From the IMG/VR virus record IMGVR_UViG_3300017744_000167, positions 1 to 23,237 of that record: DNA of 23,237 nucleotides; one strand, written 5' to 3'. Made by a program: the position numbers and the translations under genes. How positions within the stretch are numbered: position 1 is the first letter of the stretch; the number at the start of each line of letters is the position of its first letter. The stretch is from a virus. Positions 1 to 6,451 of the stretch are shown piece after piece. Below the pieces are notes generated by a model that was not told the DNA's origin, ran no database searches, and saw only the letters and a program-made list of their open reading frames with translations.

Positions 1-15
1 ACAGAGCCTCTCAGC

Positions 16-44
16 TTGACTAGCAGGTTATGCCATGAGATAAT
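16..44 (+). promoter_or_regulatory. sigma-70-type promoter for the early left arm
   Basis: A TTGACT box (16-21) and a GATAAT box (39-44) are separated by exactly 17 bases. Each differs from the E. coli consensus by one base, and a TG at 36-37 adds an extended -10. The start of transcription would fall near base 51, giving a leader of about 70 nt before the first gene at 122. No gene is visible upstream inside the window. It is read as the host-polymerase promoter driving the early genes. The boxes are seen; activity is inferred. Confidence 0.7.
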
Positions 45-84
45 ATGTGCATGGTGGAGCTATAACTTTCTGCCATATCAAAAC

Positions 85-100
85 CTTAAATGCATTTAAG
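85..100. repeat. 16-bp perfect palindrome, copy 1
   Basis: CTTAAATGCATTTAAG is a perfect 16-bp palindrome lying between the left promoter and the ribosome binding site of the first gene. The same 16 bases recur at 7311-7326. In the leader transcript it could fold into a six-pair stem with a TGCA loop; as DNA it has the symmetry of a binding site for a dimeric protein. Confidence 0.8.
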
Positions 101-121
101 AAATGCAAGGAGGAGTAAGTG

Positions 122-295
122 ATGCGTACTAATGCGAAGGACAATTTGAGCGAGGACGAATGGGAAAAGGTTTTTGAGCAGATAGCGGAAGACGTTAGAT
201 ACGGAGACTTCACCGCGCTGTTTGAAATCCTTAATCGGCTACCTCCGAATGCTTTGATTAGTTATGTAGACGAGGAGAGGGAGGCGACATCATGA
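122..295 (+). CDS. small acidic early protein, unknown function (57 aa)
   Basis: A 57-residue frame starts at ATG 122 behind a strong AAGGAGGAG ribosome binding site (107-115). The protein is acidic and probably all-helical, with a central stretch reading AEDVRYGDFTALFEILNRLP. From memory, short proteins of this look (an IAEDI-YGDYTAL-like helix pair) are common in uncultured marine phages, but no function is known to me. It is the first gene after the left promoter, so expression soon after infection is likely. Its stop codon overlaps the ATG of an eight-codon frame at 292. There is no membrane segment or signal peptide. Confidence 0.75.
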   Translation: MRTNAKDNLSEDEWEKVFEQIAEDVRYGDFTALFEILNRLPPNALISYVDEEREATS

Positions 296-318
296 AGGAA
301 CTGAAGGAGATGTTATGA
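292..318 (+). CDS. possible 8-codon coupling or leader mini-ORF
   Basis: The frame encodes MKELKEML. Its ATG overlaps the stop of the gene before (ATGA at 292-295) and its stop overlaps the ATG of the gene after (315). A purine-rich GGGAGG-like ribosome binding site lies about 8 bases upstream. It may only carry the AAGGAG (304-309) used by the next gene, or it may couple translation of its two neighbours. Such a short frame can arise by chance, so this is a weak call. Confidence 0.22.
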   Translation: MKELKEML

Positions 319-566
319 GGGAAAAAGTAGAGGAGTCGTTGTATTCAAAGATGCAACCAGTGTGGATGCATAGCGAGGACAAGAGATTGTCTGCACATAT
401 AGAACACGGTGCTCGTTTTTTTGGGTTGTATCTTGATCATCCAAAGAGGAAACCATTTAAGGTGGCTCTTTACTGTGATGGTCAGCAAAGTTGTGAGTTT
501 TATTGCGAGAGTATCGCACAGGCACACGATTATATGCGTAGTTACGTTGAGGAGAAGGAGTTATGA
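315..566 (+). CDS. hypothetical protein (83 aa)
   Basis: The start ATG 315 follows AAGGAG (304-309) at good spacing, and the stop overlaps the ATG of the next gene at 563. The protein is soluble and mixed in charge. Its middle alternates like beta strands (around residues 33-55, FGLYLDHPKRKPFKVALYCD) and is followed by a short helix near the C-terminus. I recognise no family. Strong ribosome binding and overlaps on both sides support a real gene in the early block. Confidence 0.7.
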   Translation: MREKVEESLYSKMQPVWMHSEDKRLSAHIEHGARFFGLYLDHPKRKPFKVALYCDGQQSCEFYCESIAQAHDYMRSYVEEKEL

Positions 567-1177
567 GTAAACTAACTGACGCAAGAGATGCAGTGGGTGG
601 TTTTTCTAATCCAAGTAAGATGCCATGCAAAGCATACTCAATACCAGCGGAGGAGTGTCACACCGGATCTGTACTGAGGGAAGTGGTGGGTTCTACATGT
701 GAGGACTGCTATGCCTGCAAGGGTATGTATGTTTTTCCTAATGTTCAGAAGGCTTTACGCCGTAGGTTTGATGCTCTTTCTCATCCTGATTGGGTGGACA
801 ACATGGTGGTAGGTATCAACAAAGCAGAGTACTTTAGGTGGCATGACTCAGGTGACATCCAAGGTGTCGAGCACTTAGCTAACATCGTGGAGGTAGCACG
901 GCGTACACCTGAGACTAAGCACTGGTTGCCTACTCGTGAGGCTAAGTACGTAGCGCAGTACAGTGGTGACGTACCGGACAACCTCATCGTGCGTGTGTCT
1001 GCTGCAATGATTGATGGTACACCACCAAAGAGGTTTGAGTTGACATCGACAGTGCACAAAGATAGAATCCCTACTGACTCGTTCGTATGCCCCGCACCTA
1101 AGCAGGACAACAAGTGTGGTGAGTGTCGAGCGTGTTGGGATAAAGCAGTACCAAATGTAAGTTACACACATCATTAG
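563..1177 (+). CDS. GP88-family (Gene product 88) cysteine-rich phage protein
   Basis: A 204-residue protein with the hallmarks of the phage 'Gene product 88' domain family: CEDCYACKG (C46, C49, C52), the block FRWHDSGDI (91-99), KHWLPTRE (119-126) and a C-terminal cluster C176, C185, C188, C191. The spaced cysteines around barrel-like strands suggest a metal or iron-sulphur site, reminiscent of radical-SAM-related phage proteins (Gp37/Gp68 type), but no chemistry is established. The start is ATG 563 behind AAGGAG (554-559), overlapping the previous stop. Its stop lies inside the strong ribosome binding site of the next gene. Family assignment is from recalled motifs. Confidence 0.82.
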   Translation: MSKLTDARDAVGGFSNPSKMPCKAYSIPAEECHTGSVLREVVGSTCEDCYACKGMYVFPNVQKALRRRFDALSHPDWVDNMVVGINKAEYFRWHDSGDIQGVEHLANIVEVARRTPETKHWLPTREAKYVAQYSGDVPDNLIVRVSAAMIDGTPPKRFELTSTVHKDRIPTDSFVCPAPKQDNKCGECRACWDKAVPNVSYTHH

Positions 1178-1187
1178 GAGGGTAACG

Positions 1188-1436
1188 ATGGGGACAGCTA
1201 GTATGTATGGTAATCAGGTGATGGATGTGGAGTTAGACTGCGAGTGGATGTCTATCTACGCAACCATTGAGTATCTTATGTATGGTGATGAGGAGGAGTT
1301 AGTTGAACTGGTATCAGTTAAAACACGCGGAGTTGATATCACTAGTTGGGTCAATTCTAGTTATATATTCGATCTTATTTCTGATGAGATAAGTAATGCA
1401 GACTACCACCACAGTGATCATGGAGATGACGTATGA
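1188..1436 (+). CDS. very acidic small protein, unknown (82 aa)
   Basis: An ATG at 1188 follows a strong AGGAGGG site (1176-1182) that contains the stop codon of the upstream gene. By hand count the 82-residue product has about 18 Asp/Glu against two Lys/Arg, so it is strongly negative along its whole length and ends in a His/Asp-rich tail. Small, highly acidic early phage proteins are sometimes DNA mimics that block host DNA-binding enzymes (T7 Ocr is the known example). There is no sequence match to Ocr, so that role is only a possibility. It overlaps the next gene by four bases (ATGA). Confidence 0.7.
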   Translation: MGTASMYGNQVMDVELDCEWMSIYATIEYLMYGDEEELVELVSVKTRGVDITSWVNSSYIFDLISDEISNADYHHSDHGDDV

Positions 1437-1798
1437 CTATTGTACAATTTGATACAGCATTACCTAAGTATGCAGCACCGGGAGAGCGTCCTGTCTTACA
1501 GATGTTAGTTGACATGTGCCTACGTGATGATGGCAGAGTGTCAGTGTGGGACGGCGAGGCAATGTCTGTGCAAGGGTGCAACAGCAAGGACAACATCCTA
1601 AAGAACTTAGCACAGACTGACATGGATCAGCTTGAAGCGTTTGATAAGGCTGGTAACTACCTTGGTTTTTTCTTGTTGATATACAACAACGGATCAGAGG
1701 GTGAGCCTATGGTTGTGATCTCTGACTACAGCAGCAACGAGTGGTGCGACAGGGTGTACCACAGACTTAGTGAAGTGTTCGGAGGGTATGAAATATGA
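1433..1798 (+). CDS. hypothetical acidic protein (121 aa)
   Basis: The ATG at 1433 overlaps the preceding stop by four bases and has a GGAGA site just upstream. The product is acidic and soluble, with alternating strand-like segments (GNYLGFFLLIYNN, EPMVVISDY) followed by a helix with an aromatic end (EWCDRVYHRLSEVF). I know no family. It belongs to the chain of overlapping early genes, so it is probably translated as part of one polycistronic message. Confidence 0.7.
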   Translation: MTIVQFDTALPKYAAPGERPVLQMLVDMCLRDDGRVSVWDGEAMSVQGCNSKDNILKNLAQTDMDQLEAFDKAGNYLGFFLLIYNNGSEGEPMVVISDYSSNEWCDRVYHRLSEVFGGYEI

Positions 1799-2013
1799 GT
1801 TACTACATCAAACCAGTTGATGAGTTGAAGCCGGGACGCCTTGCTGTGTATCGTAAGGTGCATAGGTTACGTGACTTCAAACCAGAGAACGGTATTGAAT
1901 ACATGGTGTTCCCCAGTAAGAAGGCAATGAAGACAGCGTTCTTTATTGACCTGTACTGTGGTAAGAATGGTAAGCTAGTCAAGCTTAAAGACAGATCGAT
2001 GATGAGGTTTTAA
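1795..2013 (+). CDS. small basic hypothetical protein (72 aa)
   Basis: The ATG at 1795 overlaps the previous stop (ATGA) and follows GGAGGG (1780-1785). In contrast to the acidic neighbours, the 72-residue product is rich in Lys and Arg, including a basic C-terminus ([13 protein letters not shown]), so nucleic-acid contact is possible. No domain is recognised. The next start codon follows one base after its TAA stop. Confidence 0.68.
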   Translation: MSYYIKPVDELKPGRLAVYRKVHRLRDFKPENGIEYMVFPSKKAMKTAFFIDLYCGKNGKLVKLKDRSMMRF

Positions 2014-2014
2014 T

Positions 2015-2209
2015 GTGAGAGATGGTATGACTTACAAGGAGATAGGCGAAGTTCTTGGTATATCAGGTGAGAGAGTTCGCATGATAGAGGCACAGGCGTT
2101 GAGAAAACTACGTCGTTCAGGTAGGTTGAGGGATTTCCTTTGCCTACTTGAAACACCTGTCGAGATAAATTATGGTGAAAAACATAGGAGAATTAAACGT
2201 GAAAGGTGA
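2015..2209 (+). CDS. mini protein with sigma-70 region 4.2 helix-turn-helix
   Basis: Residues 5-34 ([20 protein letters not shown] and onward, ending ALRKLRRSG) match the region 4.2 helix-turn-helix of bacterial sigma-70 factors, which contacts the -35 element and the polymerase beta flap. The remaining ~30 residues are basic. Nothing resembling sigma regions 2 or 3 is present, so this is not a full sigma factor; it might bind DNA or host polymerase. The start is uncertain: GTG 2015, one base after the previous stop, is annotated. ATG 2027, with GAGAG upstream, would begin exactly at the HTH. It overlaps the next gene. Confidence 0.72.
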   Translation: MRDGMTYKEIGEVLGISGERVRMIEAQALRKLRRSGRLRDFLCLLETPVEINYGEKHRRIKRER

Positions 2210-2624
2210 TAACGAAAGACGACTAAAAGTCATAGAGGATTTTAACTTCAACGACTTAGACCACTTGTTTAAGTTTACAGAGTATCTTTCTGGTGCTAAG
2301 TTTAGAGTTAAAAAGTATGACGATGGCACTGTTAAAGTTCTATACACCGACGGTGATAGTGGAGCAATGGAGTTTGGATACTCTGAAATATATGACATGG
2401 ATGGATATCAAATGGAATTGATTGCGTGCAGGTGGTGTGACATAACACCAGAGTATATACAACAAATTAACAGAGTCTTTACTAAACCTGACGACTACTA
2501 CGATGGTGAGGTGATCGTGTTTGAAGAACCGTGTATTACCGTAGCGTGGGACAGTGATGAGCGTAACGAGCGTATAATTAATGCGAAAAAAGACCGAGAA
2601 AATAACGTGCACTGTGTAGTTTAG
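2199..2624 (+). CDS. hypothetical protein ending the early block (141-150 aa)
   Basis: An acidic soluble protein without recognisable domain. It reads as alternating strands ([20 protein letters not shown]) and a helix near residues 85-95. GTG 2199 is chosen because AGGAG (2186-2190) lies eight bases upstream. The in-frame ATG 2172 would add nine residues but has no clear binding site. Either start overlaps the HTH gene. The stop (2622-2624) is inside the left arm of an inverted repeat (2617-2641). Confidence 0.65.
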   Translation: MKGDNERRLKVIEDFNFNDLDHLFKFTEYLSGAKFRVKKYDDGTVKVLYTDGDSGAMEFGYSEIYDMDGYQMELIACRWCDITPEYIQQINRVFTKPDDYYDGEVIVFEEPCITVAWDSDERNERIINAKKDRENNVHCVV

Positions 2625-2641
2625 TGTGGTAAACTAAACTA
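2617..2641. repeat. 8-bp inverted repeat spanning a stop codon
   Basis: TAGTTTAG (2617-2624) and CTAAACTA (2634-2641) are perfect reverse complements around a nine-base loop, TGTGGTAAA. The left arm contains the stop of the upstream gene. No run of T follows, so it does not look like a simple intrinsic terminator. It may be a processing site, an operator or part of the AT-rich element that follows. Confidence 0.6.
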
Positions 2642-2704
2642 TATAGATAACTAAGTATTAATATTATTACTAATACTATTACTAATACATAGGAACTATA
2701 TAAT
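2625..2704. other. AT-rich intergenic element, candidate replication origin
   Basis: This 80-nt gap is the longest non-coding stretch inside the left arm and is almost entirely A and T, much richer than its surroundings. It starts in an inverted repeat and contains a perfect 12-bp tandem repeat. It lies directly before the primase-helicase operon. AT-rich unwinding regions beside replication genes are typical of phage origins; the T7 primary origin is AT-rich, but near gene 1. No convincing promoter was found in it. Origin function is inference. Confidence 0.4.
2665..2688. repeat. two perfect 12-bp tandem repeats (iteron-like)
   Basis: TATTACTAATAC occurs at 2665-2676 and again, with no gap, at 2677-2688. 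A partial related word, GTATTAATA, precedes them. Direct repeats in an AT-rich gap before the replication genes resemble iterons, although two copies of a low-complexity word are modest evidence. Confidence 0.75.
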
Positions 2705-2884
2705 ATGACTAACGATCAGATGATTGAAGAGCTAGTTGAGTTTGAGTTTCATAACATCACGGTGGTTGAGGTGGTACAGATATACATCAAGTTACAGCGT
2801 GAGTTTCTGAAGAGTCAGCTTACCGAGGAAGAAGTCAGGGCTAAATACCATGAACTGTTTGGCGATGAGGAGGTAGTACACTGA
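2705..2884 (+). CDS. small acidic protein before the primase-helicase (59 aa)
   Basis: A 59-residue frame opens at ATG 2705 with AGGAAC about nine bases upstream and closes with a TGA that shares one base with the primase-helicase ATG (TGATG). The product is acidic and predicted mostly helical (VVEVVQIYIKLQREFLKSQL, then EEEVRAKYHELFGDEE), possibly a short helical hairpin that pairs with itself or a partner. Function unknown. Its position as first gene of the replication operon and tight coupling to the helicase suggest it is translated with it. Confidence 0.7.
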   Translation: MTNDQMIEELVEFEFHNITVVEVVQIYIKLQREFLKSQLTEEEVRAKYHELFGDEEVVH

Positions 2885-4470
2885 TGTCGTTTGTTAAATT
2901 GCACCAGCAGTGTGATGACTGTGGTTCTAGTGATGCACTGTCATATAACGAGGATGGGTCTAGCTACTGTTTTGCATGTGCTAAGTTTACACCCTCACCA
3001 GAAGCTACAGGAGGCTCTGTGAGCAACATTAAGGAACGAGTAGTACCAGCGGCAGGGTTCGATAGATCGTCCTTTACAGAGCCATACAGAGGCTATCAGG
3101 ATAGGGGTCTAACTGCTACCACCATGTCTGCATACTCAGCACAACAGAAGGCAGGTAACATTCTGTTTGGTTATCATGATCCTGTTGGTGAATTAGTGGC
3201 GGTGAAGACTAGGTATCCAGACAAGCAGTTCAAGATCAGTGGGGATTGGAAGAAGGCTGGGTTGTACGGTCAGCATCTATTCCCCAGCGGTGGTCAATAC
3301 ATAACCGTAGTGGAAGGAGAGTTCGATGCACTGGCAGGATATCAAATGTTTGGTGGCAAGTATCCTGTTGTTTCTATTCGTAATGGCGCCCAAGGTGCTG
3401 CTGCTGATTGTCGCAGGTCATATGAATTTCTCGACCAGTACGATCATATTATCTTTTGCTTTGACAACGACGATCATGGAAGGTCTGCTGCTTTAGAATG
3501 TGCTGACATCTTTGGTGGTAAGTCTAGGATCTATCATCATGGTGAGCACAAGGATGCGTGTGACTACCTGTTGAACGGTGACAAGGATGAGTTCATCAAG
3601 AGGTGGTGGGCTGCTAAGACGTACACACCAGATGGTATGGTGATGCTGGGTTCTCTGCGCGAGGCGTTGAAGAAGCCATTGGAGGAGGCAGAGGTACGCT
3701 ACCCGTACAAGGGATTAGATGACATGACGTTTGGTGTGCGTCCTACTGAGCTAGTCACCATCTGTGCTGGCTCTGGTCTGGGTAAGTCTACGTTCATGCG
3801 TGAGCTAGTGTTCTCCATACTAGGACAGACCAACGACAGGGTAGGACTAGCCTTCCTTGAGGAGACACCTGATCGTACTGCCCGTGGTTTGGTAGGGCTA
3901 CAGATCAACAAGCCTATACACCTACCGGGATGTGACTACTCACCGTCTGAAGTAGACCAAGTGTTTGACAGCATGGATCTTGATGATCGTGTGGTGTTGT
4001 GGGATACGTTTGGTTCCAACAAGATAGAGAACGTGTTGGCTCGGTTCCGTTACCAGATCAAGGTACTGGGTGTGAAGTACATTGTACTGGATCACATCAG
4101 CATCTTGGTATCAGATCAGGAGAACGGTGATGAACGTAAGGCTATCGATGAGATCATGACCAAGCTACGTATGTTCTGTCAGGAGATGCGTGTGTGTATG
4201 TTCATCGTGTCACACCTACGTAGACCTGAAGGTAAGGGGCATGAAGACGGTGCATACACCAGCCTTGGTCAGCTACGCGGGTCAGCAGCAATTGCACAAC
4301 TCAGTGACATCGTGTTAGGATTAGAACGTAACGCACAAGCAGAAGATCCTTTGGTACGTAACACCACCAACGTGCGTGTACTGAAGAACAGGTTCAGTGG
4401 TATGACAGGACCAGCCACTGCGCTGATGTACAACAAGGATACGGGGAGGCTCACTGAGGTATTTGAATGA
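2884..4470 (+). CDS. T7 gp4-like bifunctional DNA primase-helicase
   Basis: This 528-residue enzyme unwinds the phage duplex and lays RNA primers for the lagging strand. An N-terminal zinc ribbon has C10, C13, C29 and C32. A TOPRIM primase core follows, with E144 in VVEGEFDAL and D194/D196 in FCFDNDDHGR. The C-terminal RecA-like DnaB-family helicase has Walker A AGSGLGKST (295-303), Walker B ending at D403 (KYIVLDH), and the conserved histidine motif IVSHLRR (H444). Length is close to T7 gp4 (566), so both activities should be intact. The ATG shares one base with the previous stop, and its own stop overlaps the next ATG. Confidence 0.96.
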   Translation: MSFVKLHQQCDDCGSSDALSYNEDGSSYCFACAKFTPSPEATGGSVSNIKERVVPAAGFDRSSFTEPYRGYQDRGLTATTMSAYSAQQKAGNILFGYHDPVGELVAVKTRYPDKQFKISGDWKKAGLYGQHLFPSGGQYITVVEGEFDALAGYQMFGGKYPVVSIRNGAQGAAADCRRSYEFLDQYDHIIFCFDNDDHGRSAALECADIFGGKSRIYHHGEHKDACDYLLNGDKDEFIKRWWAAKTYTPDGMVMLGSLREALKKPLEEAEVRYPYKGLDDMTFGVRPTELVTICAGSGLGKSTFMRELVFSILGQTNDRVGLAFLEETPDRTARGLVGLQINKPIHLPGCDYSPSEVDQVFDSMDLDDRVVLWDTFGSNKIENVLARFRYQIKVLGVKYIVLDHISILVSDQENGDERKAIDEIMTKLRMFCQEMRVCMFIVSHLRRPEGKGHEDGAYTSLGQLRGSAAIAQLSDIVLGLERNAQAEDPLVRNTTNVRVLKNRFSGMTGPATALMYNKDTGRLTEVFE

Positions 4471-4712
4471 GATGCGTTGCTTGTGATAAGATAATGACAG
4501 ACTACGAACTAACCAAAAAGTTTAGTAGTAGTGGTGAGTTCGTGGATATGTGTAATGAGTGTAGTCGTTACCTTGCTGATGATGACTTGATAACAGTAGG
4601 TAACATGGACTATGCTACCCTTAGCGATCTAGAGGAGATACGAGATGTCGAACATGGGACGTTGGATTATGACACAGGAACAGAACAAGGAGATGAGGAC
4701 GAATGGATATGA
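4467..4712 (+). CDS. small CxxC zinc-ribbon-like protein (81 aa)
   Basis: The ATG at 4467 overlaps the primase-helicase stop. Cysteines C3/C6 and C29/C32 form two CxxC knuckles 22 residues apart, which looks like a small zinc ribbon. The C-terminal half is strongly acidic (ends EQGDEDEWI). It resembles unnamed small zinc proteins placed between helicase and polymerase in marine phages, a comparison made from memory. Its end overlaps the polymerase start by ten bases and carries the polymerase ribosome binding site AAGGAG. A replication accessory role is inferred from position only. Confidence 0.75.
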   Translation: MRCVACDKIMTDYELTKKFSSSGEFVDMCNECSRYLADDDLITVGNMDYATLSDLEEIRDVEHGTLDYDTGTEQGDEDEWI

Positions 4713-6391
4713 ACTTTCAGAAAGACAACACCTTGATCTCTCCTACTACGAATACTGTGTTCTTAGACATAGAGGCAGACGGCCTGAACCCTACGAAAGT
4801 ACACTGCGTGGTTACAAAGAGATCGAACGAAGCTCACTTGACCCACTTATCTAGACGGAGTTTGATGGATGAACTGGCAAAAGGTGGACAGGTATGTGGT
4901 CATAATCTTATTGGCTACGATGTTCCTGTGTTGTACAGGCTATGGGGTATACGCATACCTCAGCACAGAATTGTGGACACACTGGTACTTTCACGTCTCT
5001 TTCATCCTGACTTGGACGGTGGTCACAGCCTCGCTGCTTGGGGAACTAGGCTTGGATTCCCTAAAGGAGATCACACTGATTGGGAAGAACTGTCTGAAGA
5101 AATGGTTGAGTACTGCAAGAGAGATGTGGATGTCACTCATAAACTACACGATGCACTGATGGCACAGATGCAGATGTTTGGATTCAGTAAGCACTGCGTT
5201 GATCTTGAGCACAGCGTTGCGTTCATCTGCAAGGATCAGGAAGACAACGGCTTTGAGTTTAACAAGGATGGTGCAGTAGAACTATACGAAGAACTTACTA
5301 CCCGTATGCACAGGATAGAGAAAGATTTACAGCAAGTGTTCCCGCCTATAGTAGAGGAGAGGTACAGTGATAAAACACAGAAGAGACTCAAGGACAAAGT
5401 TACGGTATTCAACGTCGGTAGTAGACAACAAATTGCAGAGAGGCTTGCTAGTAAGGGTGCTGTGTGGAAGGAACTCACTCCCGCAGGAAAACCAAAGGTT
5501 GATGAGGCGACTCTCAAAAAGCAGGCTCACATTCCCGAAGCAAAGATTATTCTCCGTTACCTTCTCTGCCAGAAACGCGCCTCTCATGTTGACTCGTGGA
5601 TTAAAGCAGTGGGCGAAGACAACAGAATACATGGCAGAGTCAGGCACATCGGCGCTGTCACCGGACGGATGGCACACTCCGGTCCAAACATGGCTCAGAT
5701 ACCTGCTGTAAGGGCTGAGTACGGTAAACAATGTCGTGCGTTGTTTAACACACCTGATGGTCGTGTACTTGTTGGTGCTGATGCTAGTGGTCTTGAGCTA
5801 CGTATGCTTGCACACTACATGGATGATGCTAACTACACCAACGAGATATTAACAGGTGACATACACACAGCTAACCAACATGCTGCTGGACTAAAGACAA
5901 GAGACCAAGCCAAGACATTTATCTATGCGTTCTTGTATGGTGCTGGTGATGCTAAGATAGGCAGTGTTGTAGGTGGTAGTGCATCTCATGGTAAGAAACT
6001 AAAAGCAGACTTTCTTGAGAACACACCAGCACTGGCAAAGCTACGTAAAGAAGTAACAAAGGATGCTGAGTCTGGTTTTCTTACTGGTCTTGACGGCAGA
6101 CGTATACGTGTACGATCACAACACGCCGCACTGAACACGCTACTGCAAGGTGCCGGTGCTGTGGTAATGAAGCAGGCTATCATTATCCTGTATGATTTGT
6201 TAGCCCGTGTTGACTTCAAGCTAGTCGCACAGGTACATGATGAGTGGCAGATAGAGTGTCGCCCAGAAGACGCAGACTTCATTGGTAAGTCATGTGTCAA
6301 CGCAATGGTATTCGCAGGTGAAGTCCTGCAACTGAACTGTCCGTTAGACGGAGAGTATAGAGTTGGTAATAGTTGGGCAGATACCCACTAG
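4703..6391 (+). CDS. T7-like family A DNA polymerase with 3'-5' exonuclease
   Basis: The replicative polymerase, 562 residues. Proofreading exonuclease motifs are complete: D22 and E24 (FLDIEADGL), D73 (GHNLIGYD), Y137 and D141 (YCKRDVD). Polymerase motif A is GADASGLELRML (D360, E365), motif B RDQAKTFIYAFLYG (K404, Y408, Y412) and motif C QVHDEW (H512, D513). Y408 corresponds to T7 Tyr526, the residue that allows ready dideoxynucleotide use. It is much shorter than T7 gp5 (704), with no room for the thioredoxin-binding loop, so processivity must come otherwise. AAGGAG (4688-4693) supports ATG 4703. No 5' nuclease domain is fused; a separate exonuclease gene follows. Confidence 0.96.
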   Translation: MDMNFQKDNTLISPTTNTVFLDIEADGLNPTKVHCVVTKRSNEAHLTHLSRRSLMDELAKGGQVCGHNLIGYDVPVLYRLWGIRIPQHRIVDTLVLSRLFHPDLDGGHSLAAWGTRLGFPKGDHTDWEELSEEMVEYCKRDVDVTHKLHDALMAQMQMFGFSKHCVDLEHSVAFICKDQEDNGFEFNKDGAVELYEELTTRMHRIEKDLQQVFPPIVEERYSDKTQKRLKDKVTVFNVGSRQQIAERLASKGAVWKELTPAGKPKVDEATLKKQAHIPEAKIILRYLLCQKRASHVDSWIKAVGEDNRIHGRVRHIGAVTGRMAHSGPNMAQIPAVRAEYGKQCRALFNTPDGRVLVGADASGLELRMLAHYMDDANYTNEILTGDIHTANQHAAGLKTRDQAKTFIYAFLYGAGDAKIGSVVGGSASHGKKLKADFLENTPALAKLRKEVTKDAESGFLTGLDGRRIRVRSQHAALNTLLQGAGAVVMKQAIIILYDLLARVDFKLVAQVHDEWQIECRPEDADFIGKSCVNAMVFAGEVLQLNCPLDGEYRVGNSWADTH

Positions 6392-6408
6392 CACAATTCT
6401 ATTTTATG

Positions 6409-6417
6409 TGGTATAAT
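6409..6417 (+). promoter_or_regulatory. extended -10 promoter before the ssDNA-binding protein gene
   Basis: TGGTATAAT at 6409-6417 is a perfect extended -10 element (TG, one base, TATAAT) in the 60-nt gap after the polymerase gene. No good -35 box is seen 17 bases upstream (TAGCAC), but extended -10 promoters can work without one. Transcription would start near 6424 and give a short leader holding the CGGAG ribosome binding site (6438-6442). It would allow extra expression of the abundantly needed ssDNA-binding protein. Confidence 0.6.
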
Positions 6418-6451
6418 ATTAGGGTAAGTTTAATTATCGGAGATGTGTAAT

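Noticed and set aside
28-213. Minus-strand 61-residue frame at the left edge
   Set aside because: It covers the promoter and the well-supported 57-aa gene, and has no domain.
2617-2641. Inverted repeat as an intrinsic terminator
   Set aside because: The stem is A/T-dominated and no T-run follows, so termination is unlikely on this evidence.
2699-2704. TATAAT just before the 59-aa gene as a promoter
   Set aside because: It touches the ATG, leaves no leader, and has no matching -35 box; the region is so AT-rich that the word is expected by chance.
4869-5159. 96-residue plus-strand frame with hydrophobic segments, holin-like at first sight
   Set aside because: It is out of frame inside the polymerase gene, whose exonuclease motifs run through the same bases.
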